Shown one piece after another: positions 6,893 through 15,946 of a stretch of DNA of 39,740 nt. Position 1 is the first letter of the stretch. Every line of letters begins with the position of its first letter. Below the pieces are notes generated by a model. The model searched no databases and was not told where the DNA came from. It saw only the letters and a list, made by a program, of their open reading frames with translations. Made by a program: the position numbers and the translations under genes. Source of the DNA: JBDNFP01 sp041689775 (GTDB lineage Bacteria; Bacteroidota; Bacteroidia; Cytophagales; Spirosomataceae); contig JBDNFP010000202.1 in assembly GCA_041689775.1 (NCBI GenBank), positions 1 through 39,740 on the forward strand, written 5' to 3'.

Positions 6893-9499
6893 ATGAATTT
6901 TAACCAATATACCATCAAGGCCCAAGAGGTGATCCAACAGGCTGCGCAAATTGCTCAGGCAAATCAACAGCAGGTAATTGAAACCGGGCACGTATTAAAA
7001 GCCATCATTCAGGAAGACGTCAATACTTCGAGCTTCCTGATGAAGAAATTAAGTGTTAATCAGACAACTCTGACTCAGGCTTTGGAAGCCATCATCAATG
7101 GGTACCCCAAAGTAAGTGGTGGACAAACCTACCTCGGAAATGACCTGAATAACGCCTTAGCCAAAGCTCAAACCTATCTGAAAGAATTCAACGATGAATT
7201 TGTCAGTATAGAATTGATGTTTCTTGGATTATTAGCCGGAAAAGATTCAGTAGCTACACTGGTGAAAGATGCCGGATTCAAGGAAAAAGAACTCATAACT
7301 ACCATTAAAGAATTGAGAGGAAAAAATAATCCCGTGAAAGACCAAAATGCCGAAGCTAAATACCGCTCACTGGAACGGTACAGCAAAAATCTGAACGAAC
7401 TGGCCAAAGCCGGTAAAATCGACCCTGTCATTGGTCGCGACGAGGAAATCCGCCGGGTATTGCAGATTCTCAGTCGTCGTACAAAAAATAATCCCATCTT
7501 GGTGGGAGAACCCGGGGTTGGTAAAACCGCTATTGTGGAAGGGCTAGCGCAGCGCATTGTGCAAGGCGACGTACCCGAAAACCTTAAATCGAAGATCATT
7601 GTATCGCTCGATATGGGATTACTCATTGCGGGCGCTAAGTACAAAGGAGAGTTTGAGGAGAGACTCAAATCCGTGATCAAGGAAGTGACCGACTCCGAGG
7701 GCGAAATTGTGCTCTTCATTGACGAAATCCATACCCTGATTGGGGCCGGAGGCGGTGGTGAGGGTGCCATGGATGCTGCTAACTTATTGAAACCCGCCTT
7801 GGCGCGTGGTGAACTACACGCTATCGGTGCCACTACTCTGAAAGAGTATCAGAAGTACATGGAGAAAGATAAGGCCCTTGAACGCCGCTTCCAGGTGGTG
7901 ATAGTAGACGAGCCTTCCGTAGCCGATGCAATCAGTATTCTGAGGGGAATTAAAGATAAGTATGAATTACACCACGGAGTAAGAGTACAGGACGACGCGG
8001 TTATTGCCGCCGTAGAATTATCAAACCGCTACATCAGTGATCGGTTTTTGCCCGATAAAGCCATTGACCTCATGGATGAAGCGGCTTCGAAACTACGCCT
8101 GGAAATGGACAGCGTTCCCGAAGAACTCGACGAACTCAGTCGAAGAATAATGCAACTCGAAATTGAGCGTGAAGCCATTCGTCGGGAGGATAATAAGGAA
8201 AAGGAAAGCGTTCTCAACAGAGAGTTAGCTGACCTGAGCGAAGATCGAGATGCTCTTAAAGCAGAATGGGAAAACGAGAAAGGAGTGGTCAACGAAATCC
8301 GGGCGTTAAAAGAGCTATCGGACCAACTGCGCTTGGAAGCCGAACAGGCCGAGCGGTCGGGAGACTTTGGTAAGGTAGCGGAGATACGCTACGGACGGAT
8401 ACCAGAGACTCAGAGTAAGTTGGAAGCACTCCAAGAAAATGAGGGGGAACGTCGGTTAATGCAGGAAGAAGTACGGGCCGAAGACATCGCCGAAGTAGTA
8501 GCCAAATGGACCGGCATACCCGTATCCAAGATGCTGCAGAGCGATCGCGAAAAACTCCTGAATCTGGAAGATCAGCTGCACCACAGGATAGCCGGGCAAC
8601 ATGAGGCTATTGAGGTAGTTTCTGACGCAGTTCGCCGCAGCAGAGCTGGTTTACAGGACCCCAAGCGGCCTTTGGGAAGTTTCCTGTTTCTAGGTCCGAC
8701 GGGAGTAGGTAAAACCGAATTGGCAAAGACCTTGGCCGAGTACTTATTCAACGACGAGAACGCCATTGTCCGCATCGATATGAGTGAATACCAGGAACGC
8801 CACGCCGTAAGCCGATTGGTGGGAGCGCCTCCCGGTTATGTAGGATACGACGAAGGTGGTCAATTGACAGAAGCCGTTCGTCGGAAGCCATATAGTGTTA
8901 TCCTGCTCGATGAAATCGAAAAGGCACACCCCGATGTTTGGAATATACTGTTGCAGGTATTGGACGATGGGCGCCTGACCGATAACAAAGGTCGGGTAGC
9001 GAACTTCAAGAATACCATCATCATTATGACTTCTAACATTGGTAGTCATATTATTCAGGAAAAGTTTGCCGAAGATGAAGGCTGGAACCACAGCCTGATT
9101 CTGGAAGAAACGAAAGTTGCCGTGCTTGATTTATTGAAAGCATCGGTACGCCCCGAGTTTCTCAACCGGATCGATGAGATAGTTCTCTTTGAACCACTAA
9201 CTCAGAAAAATATCCGAAAGATCGTGGATATTCAGTTTAAAGGTATTCAGAAAATGCTGCTTGACCAGGGTATTACGCTGGATACAACCGAAGAAGCCTT
9301 GACCAAACTGGGAGAGGAAGGATTTGATCCGGTGTTTGGGGCCCGGCCACTCAAAAGAGTATTGCAGCGCCGTATTCTGAACGAACTATCCAAAGGTATC
9401 CTGAGTGGTAAAGTAGGAAAAGACGCCGTGATCATGATGGAACTGGATTCGGAAGGGCATTTATCTTTCGAAAATGTGAGTGGCGGAGTAGAAATTTAG
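6893..9499 (+). CDS. clpB: ATP-dependent disaggregase ClpB
   Basis: 868 residues, full family length. Clp-N repeat domain (about 1-145), first AAA+ module with Walker A GEPGVGKT (205-212) and Walker B VLFIDE (273-278), a long coiled-coil middle domain (about 400-530) that marks ClpB rather than ClpA/ClpC, second AAA+ module with Walker A GPTGVGKT (601-608), and the C-terminal D2-small domain. It rescues aggregated proteins together with DnaK/DnaJ/GrpE in the cytosol. There is no tripeptide for ClpP docking, as expected for ClpB. It starts at ATG 6893 after a 438-nt spacer and ends before a hairpin terminator. Confidence 0.98.
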   Translation: MNFNQYTIKAQEVIQQAAQIAQANQQQVIETGHVLKAIIQEDVNTSSFLMKKLSVNQTTLTQALEAIINGYPKVSGGQTYLGNDLNNALAKAQTYLKEFNDEFVSIELMFLGLLAGKDSVATLVKDAGFKEKELITTIKELRGKNNPVKDQNAEAKYRSLERYSKNLNELAKAGKIDPVIGRDEEIRRVLQILSRRTKNNPILVGEPGVGKTAIVEGLAQRIVQGDVPENLKSKIIVSLDMGLLIAGAKYKGEFEERLKSVIKEVTDSEGEIVLFIDEIHTLIGAGGGGEGAMDAANLLKPALARGELHAIGATTLKEYQKYMEKDKALERRFQVVIVDEPSVADAISILRGIKDKYELHHGVRVQDDAVIAAVELSNRYISDRFLPDKAIDLMDEAASKLRLEMDSVPEELDELSRRIMQLEIEREAIRREDNKEKESVLNRELADLSEDRDALKAEWENEKGVVNEIRALKELSDQLRLEAEQAERSGDFGKVAEIRYGRIPETQSKLEALQENEGERRLMQEEVRAEDIAEVVAKWTGIPVSKMLQSDREKLLNLEDQLHHRIAGQHEAIEVVSDAVRRSRAGLQDPKRPLGSFLFLGPTGVGKTELAKTLAEYLFNDENAIVRIDMSEYQERHAVSRLVGAPPGYVGYDEGGQLTEAVRRKPYSVILLDEIEKAHPDVWNILLQVLDDGRLTDNKGRVANFKNTIIIMTSNIGSHIIQEKFAEDEGWNHSLILEETKVAVLDLLKASVRPEFLNRIDEIVLFEPLTQKNIRKIVDIQFKGIQKMLLDQGITLDTTEEALTKLGEEGFDPVFGARPLKRVLQRRILNELSKGILSGKVGKDAVIMMELDSEGHLSFENVSGGVEI

Positions 9500-9518
9500 C
9501 CGTAAGTAGTGTTTTTTT

Positions 9519-9549
9519 TGCGAGTCTCTAACTGAGACTCGCATTTTTT
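9519..9549 (+). terminator. Rho-independent terminator after clpB
   Basis: Stem GCGAGTCTC / GAGACTCGC (extended by one T-A pair), loop TAACT, followed by a T-run from 9544. It lies 20 nt after the clpB stop. Confidence 0.92.
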
Positions 9550-9592
9550 CGTTTAAAAGAGGAATCATTATTAAATCAACAAATTCAGCTCT

Positions 9593-10033
9593 ATGAAATC
9601 ATTGCTAATGCTCCTTTCCGGAATCACCTTTTGTGTGGTAGTTTCGACCGGAGCAATAACTACCGAGGTAGCTTCTCAACATTCAGGTGACGAATTGAAG
9701 GAAAGTATTGCCCGTGGTGAGGAAATATACGGGAGCTATTGCAGTAGCTGTCACATGGCGGATGGTAGCGGGGTAACCGGTACGTTCCCTCCCCTTGCCA
9801 AATCAGACTATCTTTCCAAGTCAACCGAAAATGCTATTAAAGCCGTAAAATATGGCCTTCAAGGGTCCATCGTGGTGAATGAAGTAGAATACGATAGTAT
9901 GATGCCCGAGCCCGGACTGGAAGATAACCAAGTAGCCGACGTGATGAACTACATTACTAATACCTGGGAAAATACATCCAAGGGGAAGATGATAACCACA
10001 GAGATGGTTACCAAAGTAAAGGCCGACGAATAG
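9593..10033 (+). CDS. Exported class I cytochrome c
   Basis: 146 residues. A hydrophobic N-terminal segment (about 3-20) acts as a signal peptide or anchor. One haem-binding site CSSCH (Cys50, Cys53, His54) follows; the sixth ligand is probably Met103 or Met104 in DSMMPEPGLEDNQV, and ADVMNYITNTW is the typical closing helix of this fold. It should carry electrons in the periplasm, from a dehydrogenase to a terminal oxidase. No partner dehydrogenase sits next to it. Its stop codon directly abuts the stop of the convergent gluconokinase gene with no intergenic base. Confidence 0.9.
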   Translation: MKSLLMLLSGITFCVVVSTGAITTEVASQHSGDELKESIARGEEIYGSYCSSCHMADGSGVTGTFPPLAKSDYLSKSTENAIKAVKYGLQGSIVVNEVEYDSMMPEPGLEDNQVADVMNYITNTWENTSKGKMITTEMVTKVKADE

Positions 10034-11494
10034 TCATTTATCAGACTGCTTGTCGACAATTTGTGCCCACTGAGCAAACTTAGCGTAGACGTCAAGGTAA
10101 GCCCGGTGTTTTTGCATGTCGGGCTTATACTTTTTCACCACGTCGGTAAACTCGTTAGGATCATCCAGGTTATCTAATTGCCCCAACGCTTTCAACCCGA
10201 TGAGGGCTGCGCCTACCGAGCTGGTTTCTACGGTATCGTTTAGGTGTACCGGTATCCCGAATACATCAGAAAGCATTTGCACCCAGGTATCACCCTTGGC
10301 AAAGCCACCACTACCATAGATAGTATGAATAGATTGGTTTTCCATCACCACCCGCCCAATTGTAAACATATTGAGAAGAATGCCTTCCATGGCAGCCCTT
10401 ACGAAATGCGGTGCGGTATGGTACATGTCCAGGCCCACGAAACCTCCCCTTACTGCTGAATTCCAGAGGGGTGCTCTTTCTCCTAACAAGAAGGGTAGGC
10501 AGAGTAGCCCGTCCGAGCCTACCTTGATTTCGGAGGCCTTGTCAAACAAGGCTTCATAACTCTCATTTTGAAAGAGAGTATCTTTCAGCCATTGAAATAC
10601 CACTGCCCCGTTGTTTGTTGCCCCTCCCACTACGTAGGTAGTCTCATCTAGTAGGTAGCAAAACGTTCTCATGTGTTCATCGGTATAGGCTTCGGGCGTA
10701 CAAATCCTTACCGCTCCACTCGTACCAATAGTTACGGCCATTTCTCCCGGAGTGGTAGCTCCACTCCCCAAATTCGCCAGGCAACCATCCCCTCCACCCA
10801 TTACTATTGCCGTCTCAACCGATAGTCCCAAGGTATTACTCTCGGGCAAGTATTCAATATGGTAAGGGCTTACGGGTTCAGAAAGTCGGTCAGCCGAAAG
10901 CCCTATGTAGTCCAGAGTCCAGGTATCCCAGCCTAGTTGACGAATATTAAAAAGCCCCGTAGCCGACGCAATGGAGTAGTCAATCAAGTACTTGCCGGTC
11001 AGTTGAAATACTACGTACTCCTTGATTCCGACAAACCGGGCCGCAGCTTCAAATAGTTCAGAATTGTGTTCCCGGAGCCATAATAACTTACACACCGGCG
11101 CCATTGCATGAATGGGCGTGCCATTGCTGTGGTAGATTTTTTTTCCTTCCTCCGTTTGCCGTAGATCATCCGCAATGGAAGCACTCCGGTTATCGGCCCA
11201 GATAATGGAAGGTGAAAGTGGCTTTCCCTCCTCGTCCAATACGATCAGGCTGTGCATCGCCGCACTAAACGAAAGAGCCTTTACTTCCCCATGCTCGCGG
11301 CATTCGTCCAAAACTTCACGAATACACTTTTCCACAGCTCGCAGAATTTCGTTTGGATCTTGTTCACTCCAATCCGCCCGGGGATGATATATGGGGTACT
11401 CTTCACTATGGACATAGAGTATAGTACCATCCAATGAAAAAGCAACGGCTTTCGCGTTTGTTGTCCCGATGTCCGCACCAATAATATAGGGCAT
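10034..11494 (-). CDS. gntK: FGGY-family carbohydrate kinase, gluconokinase type
   Basis: 486 residues, usual length. The N-terminal phosphate-binding stretch GADIGTTNAKAVAF, the substrate-side segment AMHSLIVLDEEGKPL..IIWADNR, SIASATGLFNI, the ATP-site region TIGTSGAVR and the C-terminal GGGxA-like GSGGFAKGD identify an FGGY sugar kinase. Overall resemblance is closest to the FGGY gluconokinases such as Bacillus GntK (for example GTPIHAMAP, GIKEYV, LLGERAPLWN). Gluconokinase makes 6-phosphogluconate from gluconate and ATP for the pentose phosphate or Entner-Doudoroff route. No gluconate transporter or dehydrogenase is adjacent, so the exact substrate within the family stays open. Confidence 0.88.
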   Translation of the reverse strand: MPYIIGADIGTTNAKAVAFSLDGTILYVHSEEYPIYHPRADWSEQDPNEILRAVEKCIREVLDECREHGEVKALSFSAAMHSLIVLDEEGKPLSPSIIWADNRSASIADDLRQTEEGKKIYHSNGTPIHAMAPVCKLLWLREHNSELFEAAARFVGIKEYVVFQLTGKYLIDYSIASATGLFNIRQLGWDTWTLDYIGLSADRLSEPVSPYHIEYLPESNTLGLSVETAIVMGGGDGCLANLGSGATTPGEMAVTIGTSGAVRICTPEAYTDEHMRTFCYLLDETTYVVGGATNNGAVVFQWLKDTLFQNESYEALFDKASEIKVGSDGLLCLPFLLGERAPLWNSAVRGGFVGLDMYHTAPHFVRAAMEGILLNMFTIGRVVMENQSIHTIYGSGGFAKGDTWVQMLSDVFGIPVHLNDTVETSSVGAALIGLKALGQLDNLDDPNEFTDVVKKYKPDMQKHRAYLDVYAKFAQWAQIVDKQSDK

Positions 11495-11700
11495 TACTGA
11501 AAAATGATTTTCTGTGAAAAAAATTGGAGTCGTAAGATTAGAAATAAATCTGTGCTTTCCCGAAATACAGATTCGGTTTACTTTACTGAATTACCGGACC
11601 CATTGCTAAATTCGAGGTGTATGATTGCAAGTAGCTTACTGCCAGAGAAGGATTTTTGTCAAAATTCGGGCTTCCACACTTTACGATTCTGTATTTTTTG

Positions 11701-11708
11701 TATTTTTG
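11701..11708 (+). promoter_or_regulatory. Bacteroidota -7 box before the small membrane protein gene
   Basis: TATTTTTG fits TAnnTTTG and lies 44 nt before the ATG at 11753. It supports that ATG as the true start rather than the longer open frame reaching back to 11504. Confidence 0.5.
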
Positions 11709-11752
11709 CGTTCAGTAATACTTTGCTTAGTCAACCAATCATTCAAAGAAAC

Positions 11753-11941
11753 ATGGAAAATACGCATACAACTGACTCTCCCGAACTGACCAACGGCTTC
11801 TTCATAGCGCTCTTTTTAATACTGATGATCATTTTAGGCGTCTTCGGAGACCTCTTTGTTTTCATCGTTGGTCTAATTAGTCTTTCCACCATGTTTGCTT
11901 CTTATTTTAGCGGCAAACCTTCAGGTGACGATCACCATTGA
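11753..11941 (+). CDS. Small membrane protein, unknown function
   Basis: 62 residues. A polar N-terminus (MENTHTTDSPELTNG) is followed by about 40 hydrophobic residues forming two close membrane helices (roughly 15-33 and 35-53) and a short polar tail ending GDDHH. No family recognised. The frame is open upstream to 11504, but that part is rich in unusual residues (many Cys, Asn, Ser) and a promoter box lies between, so ATG 11753 is preferred. It is divergent from the gluconokinase gene and not obviously part of an operon. Whether it is expressed cannot be told from sequence; the clean hydrophobic pattern and promoter argue for a real gene. Confidence 0.65.
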   Translation: MENTHTTDSPELTNGFFIALFLILMIILGVFGDLFVFIVGLISLSTMFASYFSGKPSGDDHH

Positions 11942-12054
11942 GTCATCAGGTTGTTAACTAATTGATTTTAAGTTTATTATACCCTGGATTAACGGTCAGA
12001 TAAATAGAAAAGCTAAGCACCAACGGCTACTTAGTAGTAGGTAGGTTGTTTAAA

Positions 12055-13287
12055 TTATAAAATGGTCAATTCGGGGTGGGTATAGGTTATATCCCAATCG
12101 AGTTGCCCATTTTGCATATCTACCTTCCAGACATCTTCCACTATTTTGGTATCTTCCAGATCACGGTACTCTGCCCTCAGCGTTGTTCCTTCCAGGTGAA
12201 GCATCACAAATCCATTGTAGCCTAACTGGTGCCGACCAATCTCCATTCGGATTCGCCGATCGTAGAAAAACATCTTATCGACTTCATTTGGGTGCTTTGG
12301 CATTTTGGTTTCTACGGGCATTCCGGAATGCCCAATGCAGCGCCCGTAGGCTCTCAATGCACTTTTATTCTGCCCGATATGGTACCCTACCAGGCGATGG
12401 TCGTGCCCCCAAAACCAAACGACTGGCCGATTAGATTCACCCAGTAATTCGCATAACTGCTCACCCGGCTTGAAATAATCGTCGCGGAAAGCTGATACAT
12501 AAGGATGGTAACTCAAAAAAATAAGTCCTCTTTTATCCCCTAGATCTCCTATTTTAACGGTATCACGCAGCCAGTCGATTTGCTCTTGCCGAAAGTGGCA
12601 GTCGGGGGGAGATAGTACTTCCAGAAATGGGCGTTTTACCGAAGTATAACCGGTATCTAACCCGATGATCCGCCAATGTTCATTTTCCAAGCAAAAGAAA
12701 CCCGCCCGTTGGGTTTTTCTAAACTCCCCTTCTTTGACGTACATGGCCGGAAGCAGATTTTCAAAATAGGCTGATCCATTAGAGTACATTTCGTGGTTTC
12801 CGGCTAAAGCCAGGCTACCGGAGGCCCCGTAGTACCAGGAAGCATACGGCGCCGTAAAATTTTCATCTACTTCTTCCCTGGTACCTACAAAATAGATATC
12901 ACCCAGATGTATACTATAGTCTGGTGCATAGCGTGCCACCAAATGAGCCACTGAGTCAGACTCGTCCGTATCGCTACCCCAGTCTGAAAGCAGGGCCAAA
13001 GAAATATATTTTCGCGTTGGGATAGAAGCTTGAAGTTTAAATACGCCACTATCACCATCTTTGGGGTACGATTGGTAGGGATAACGCGGTCCAAACCGAC
13101 TCCGCAAGTAATGATAGGCGAAACCGAACAGGTTGGTTTTAAAGAATTCAGAGATTATCCGACTCACCGAAGAGGTACGGGCTACGTGATCTTCGTATAG
13201 TTTCTGCTGGGTTCGGGCGTGATTTTCAACCTTAGAATGCCCTAAGGACAGGTATTTTTCTACTTTCTTTTCTGAGTTTTCCGGCAT
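12055..13287 (-). CDS. Metallophosphoesterase, purple-acid-phosphatase-like
   Basis: 410 residues, no signal peptide. The five metal-ligand blocks of calcineurin-like phosphoesterases are present in order: SDWG (Asp102), GDIYFVG (Asp130), GNHE (163-166), SYHPYVS (His261) and GHDH (294-297). The first block reads D-W-G instead of D-x-H, and GD is followed by a Tyr, as in purple acid phosphatase-type enzymes; this suggests a metal-ligand set of that group. An N-terminal ~90-residue region and a C-terminal ~100-residue beta-rich tail flank the catalytic part. It should hydrolyse phosphate esters in the cytosol; the substrate is unknown. Confidence 0.85.
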   Translation of the reverse strand: MPENSEKKVEKYLSLGHSKVENHARTQQKLYEDHVARTSSVSRIISEFFKTNLFGFAYHYLRSRFGPRYPYQSYPKDGDSGVFKLQASIPTRKYISLALLSDWGSDTDESDSVAHLVARYAPDYSIHLGDIYFVGTREEVDENFTAPYASWYYGASGSLALAGNHEMYSNGSAYFENLLPAMYVKEGEFRKTQRAGFFCLENEHWRIIGLDTGYTSVKRPFLEVLSPPDCHFRQEQIDWLRDTVKIGDLGDKRGLIFLSYHPYVSAFRDDYFKPGEQLCELLGESNRPVVWFWGHDHRLVGYHIGQNKSALRAYGRCIGHSGMPVETKMPKHPNEVDKMFFYDRRIRMEIGRHQLGYNGFVMLHLEGTTLRAEYRDLEDTKIVEDVWKVDMQNGQLDWDITYTHPELTIL

Positions 13288-13378
13288 TTTTCTTTAATCT
13301 AAAACTCTCTTTTTCTGGGATTACAGTATCAACTAATCATGAGAGTAGTCTGTTTGGTGTACAATTTAACTAGGCATC

Positions 13379-15022
13379 CTATTGCAATATCCAAACCACC
13401 CCGGCCTTAGATTCAAATGGGTCCTCCCGCTTTCTCTTCGGGCGATATTCTATTTTCCAGGCGTAAGAATCCGGTGGGCTCATGACCCCTTCGTAGTAGC
13501 CGTCCCATGTATTATCCTGGCTTTCGGAGTAAAACACCACACTCCCCCACCGATTATAAATCCATAGTCTTAACTCTAACCCGACGGGAGAATACATCCC
13601 AAAAATATCATTTTGTCCGTCCGCATTTGGAGAAAAGGCATCCGGAATCCAAAGTGGCAAGCTACAATCGTCTTTCACCACAAATGACTCCTTTGATTCA
13701 CAACCTGAATCATTAGTGACTGCTAATTCAAAATTGCCTGGCTGGCTTATCACTACGGAAGCTGTTGATTCTCCTGAGTGAGCCCATTTATAGGTAAGTC
13801 CACTTCCGCCAGCCACCGAGGTGAGGGTAATTGGCTCCTCGAAAACACATGAAGAAACTGGTCTGTAAAAACTAGGTAAGCTGGGACGAGTGCGGAAATC
13901 CAAAATAAGGGAGTCACTATTTACACAGGCTCCCACCGCGGCAATAAGACTATAAGTGCCTGAAGAAGAGACAGAAAGTGAGCTGGTGGTATCTCCGGTT
14001 GACCAGCGATATGATACCGGCCCGGATGCCCCGACAACTGTTTCGTCAAGTTGCATAGTATCAGGAATACAAGCATATCGATCACCGCCGAGGTCAAGTG
14101 GAGGTAATAAGTCTACCTTAACGTATACGCTATCACGTGTCAGCTCATTACAAAAGTCGCGATAATCCACTATAAAAAGCTGACTTTGGGCAGGTCGTAG
14201 GGTAGGGCTACGGCTAGTGGCATTGTCCAGCAGCGAGGCAGGAGTCCAGTTGTACTTATTATCAATGGAATTACGGGCTACCAATTGTAATGACTCTCCC
14301 CGGCACACCCGGAACGTATCCTGGGCTACAATATCTTTTTTGAGACACACCACTTGTGTATTTGAAGATCCTCCGGTAGCCCCGGTAAATCCCCAGAACA
14401 CTTCTTTCTGATTCCCGAAAATAGTCCGCATTTCAATGGTAGTGCTGATTCTTTTGGCACAGTCAATGTAAACTTCCAGAAGTTTACGTGAAGCCTCCCA
14501 AGAAATCCTTACCAGGTGATCCTTACCATCTTCTATATTTGGGTTGGAAGCTAACGCTTGTACCGGTCCGGCGAGATTATAGGCTCCCAGATGATTTACT
14601 ACACCATCACGTACTACCGCTATATGATCGTAGGCCGGGTCGCCTTCGTCACCATTTTGATAGGTATCAAACTCTATCCCCAACGAAGGTGAGAAGCCTT
14701 TGAACCCTATGCCTTGTCCGGGTTGCCCGATGGCGGTATTACCCCTAGTTTGTAGCACAAAGACCATTCCGTCGGCCCCATTAGCATCATTTTGTCCAAG
14801 ATTAACGGTAAATTCAAGATCAAACGATGCCGCTACATTAATTTTTTTTGTGTACCACACTGCCCCAATCTGCCCGAAGCTATCTGGTGTAATTTGGTAG
14901 CAATCACCACCAAGGGCGCGCGCCGAACCTCGTAAATTATAGCTTTGGCCTAGCGAAACACTATAATTCATTAAGAACAGGCCTAGAAAAGTAACTATCT
15001 TACGAAGCATGAGGCGTGGCAT
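13379..15022 (-). CDS. T9SS-secreted surface protein with L-type lectin domain
   Basis: About 547 residues from the ATG at 15020-15022; an ATG at 15010 is equally possible and one at 15082 would put 20 residues before the signal peptide. Signal peptide ending VSLGQS; then a legume/L-type lectin-like domain (about 30-220: DLEFTVNLGQNDANGADGMVF, GIEFDTYQNG, DHLVRISW), Ig-like modules with SYRWSTGDTTSS and TYKWAHSGES, and in the last 91 residues the gliding-motility-associated domain IPDAFSPNADGQNDIF ... IYNRWGSVVFYS ... WDGYYEG (CHU_C type, the type B sorting signal of the type IX secretion system). It is likely exported across the outer membrane and surface-bound, and may bind glycans; binding is inferred from the fold only. 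Confidence 0.88.
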   Translation of the reverse strand: MPRLMLRKIVTFLGLFLMNYSVSLGQSYNLRGSARALGGDCYQITPDSFGQIGAVWYTKKINVAASFDLEFTVNLGQNDANGADGMVFVLQTRGNTAIGQPGQGIGFKGFSPSLGIEFDTYQNGDEGDPAYDHIAVVRDGVVNHLGAYNLAGPVQALASNPNIEDGKDHLVRISWEASRKLLEVYIDCAKRISTTIEMRTIFGNQKEVFWGFTGATGGSSNTQVVCLKKDIVAQDTFRVCRGESLQLVARNSIDNKYNWTPASLLDNATSRSPTLRPAQSQLFIVDYRDFCNELTRDSVYVKVDLLPPLDLGGDRYACIPDTMQLDETVVGASGPVSYRWSTGDTTSSLSVSSSGTYSLIAAVGACVNSDSLILDFRTRPSLPSFYRPVSSCVFEEPITLTSVAGGSGLTYKWAHSGESTASVVISQPGNFELAVTNDSGCESKESFVVKDDCSLPLWIPDAFSPNADGQNDIFGMYSPVGLELRLWIYNRWGSVVFYSESQDNTWDGYYEGVMSPPDSYAWKIEYRPKRKREDPFESKAGVVWILQ

Positions 15023-15191
15023 ATATAATAAATCTATCTCGATTAGTAGTACCTTCTTGACGGGGTCAATGTTTGAATTCATCCAATATCAAGCCTCACC
15101 TTCGGTCAAGCAAATAATAAAAGTAGGAAATACGCCCAAATACTGATTATTTATTTTCTTACAAGCATGCTCCACTTTTTCTTCAACCCAA

Positions 15192-15908
15192 ATGTTCAGA
15201 ACACCTTCGGTTTTCTCATCCTTCTCCCACCTCATAACTGCCGAGAGTACCCGGCACGGTGGAGTTAGTCCTACCCCTTACGCGTCCCTCAACTTAAGCC
15301 TCTCTACCGGAGACAGCTCGGCAAATGTAGCCAAAAACCAAGAGCTGTTTTGGCAAACCCTTGGCGTACACCCTAATCAGGTGGCCAGTTCCTACCAGAT
15401 TCACGGGGCAGAAATTCTGGAAGTAGCCCATCCGGGCCGCTGGGAGGGCTATGATGCTCTCATAACCAATAGCAAAGATATTTTACTCACAGTTACCATT
15501 GCTGATTGCGCGCCCATTCTTATCTATGATCACCAACAGCAGGCCGTTGCGGCAATTCATGCGGGTTGGCGGGGCACCGTACAGGAAATTGTCACCAAGA
15601 CGATCAGAAAAATGCAGGGTACTTATGGTACCGACCCAGCCCAATGCTACGCTTACGTGGGTACCTGTATTGATGAATGCTCCTTTGAAGTTGGTGATGA
15701 GGTAGCCGATCAGTTTGCTACTCCTTACAAGCAATACAACCCAACCATCGGCAAGTACTTTGTAGACCTCAAAAAGGCTAATCGATACCAACTCACCCAA
15801 GCCGGTATTCCCGAAGCTAACATCCAGACTTCTACGTATTCAACGGTAATTCATAACGAGGATTATTTTCATTTCGACACGAAAAAGGACTTACCGGCAG
15901 GCTTTTAG
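15192..15908 (+). CDS. Laccase-domain protein (YfiH/YlmD, polyphenol oxidase / purine nucleoside phosphorylase family)
   Basis: 238 residues. The family hallmarks are present: RHGGVS near the N-terminus, QIHG (His71), ADCAP (Cys106) and HAGWRG (His123), the zinc ligands, plus GTCIDECSFEVGDEV. Relatives (YlmD, YfiH, human FAMIN/LACC1) act as purine nucleoside phosphorylase/deaminase-type enzymes in the cytosol; older annotations call them polyphenol oxidases. The usual C-terminal motif FFS-R-R....GR is replaced by YFHFDTKKDLPAGF and the protein stops there, so the end is atypical and perhaps truncated. The stop codon lies inside a hairpin. Confidence 0.88.
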   Translation: MFRTPSVFSSFSHLITAESTRHGGVSPTPYASLNLSLSTGDSSANVAKNQELFWQTLGVHPNQVASSYQIHGAEILEVAHPGRWEGYDALITNSKDILLTVTIADCAPILIYDHQQQAVAAIHAGWRGTVQEIVTKTIRKMQGTYGTDPAQCYAYVGTCIDECSFEVGDEVADQFATPYKQYNPTIGKYFVDLKKANRYQLTQAGIPEANIQTSTYSTVIHNEDYFHFDTKKDLPAGF

Positions 15909-15946
15909 CATGTATCGGGCTGAAAGCCTGACATTTGTACTTTTTT
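15898..15946 (+). terminator. Terminator hairpin overlapping the stop codon
   Basis: Arms CAGGCTTTTAGC (15898-15909) and GCTGAAAGCCTG (15919-15930) form a 12-bp stem with one G-T pair and a 9-nt loop; a T7 run begins 11 nt later. The stop TAG (15906-15908) is within the left arm. Confidence 0.65.

Noticed and set aside
7174..7833. 219-codon ORF antisense to clpB
   Set aside because: It mirrors well-conserved ClpB codons and encodes a Ser-rich sequence with no signal or motif.
11504..11752. N-terminal extension of the small membrane protein
   Set aside because: Composition is unlike coding sequence and a promoter box lies inside it.
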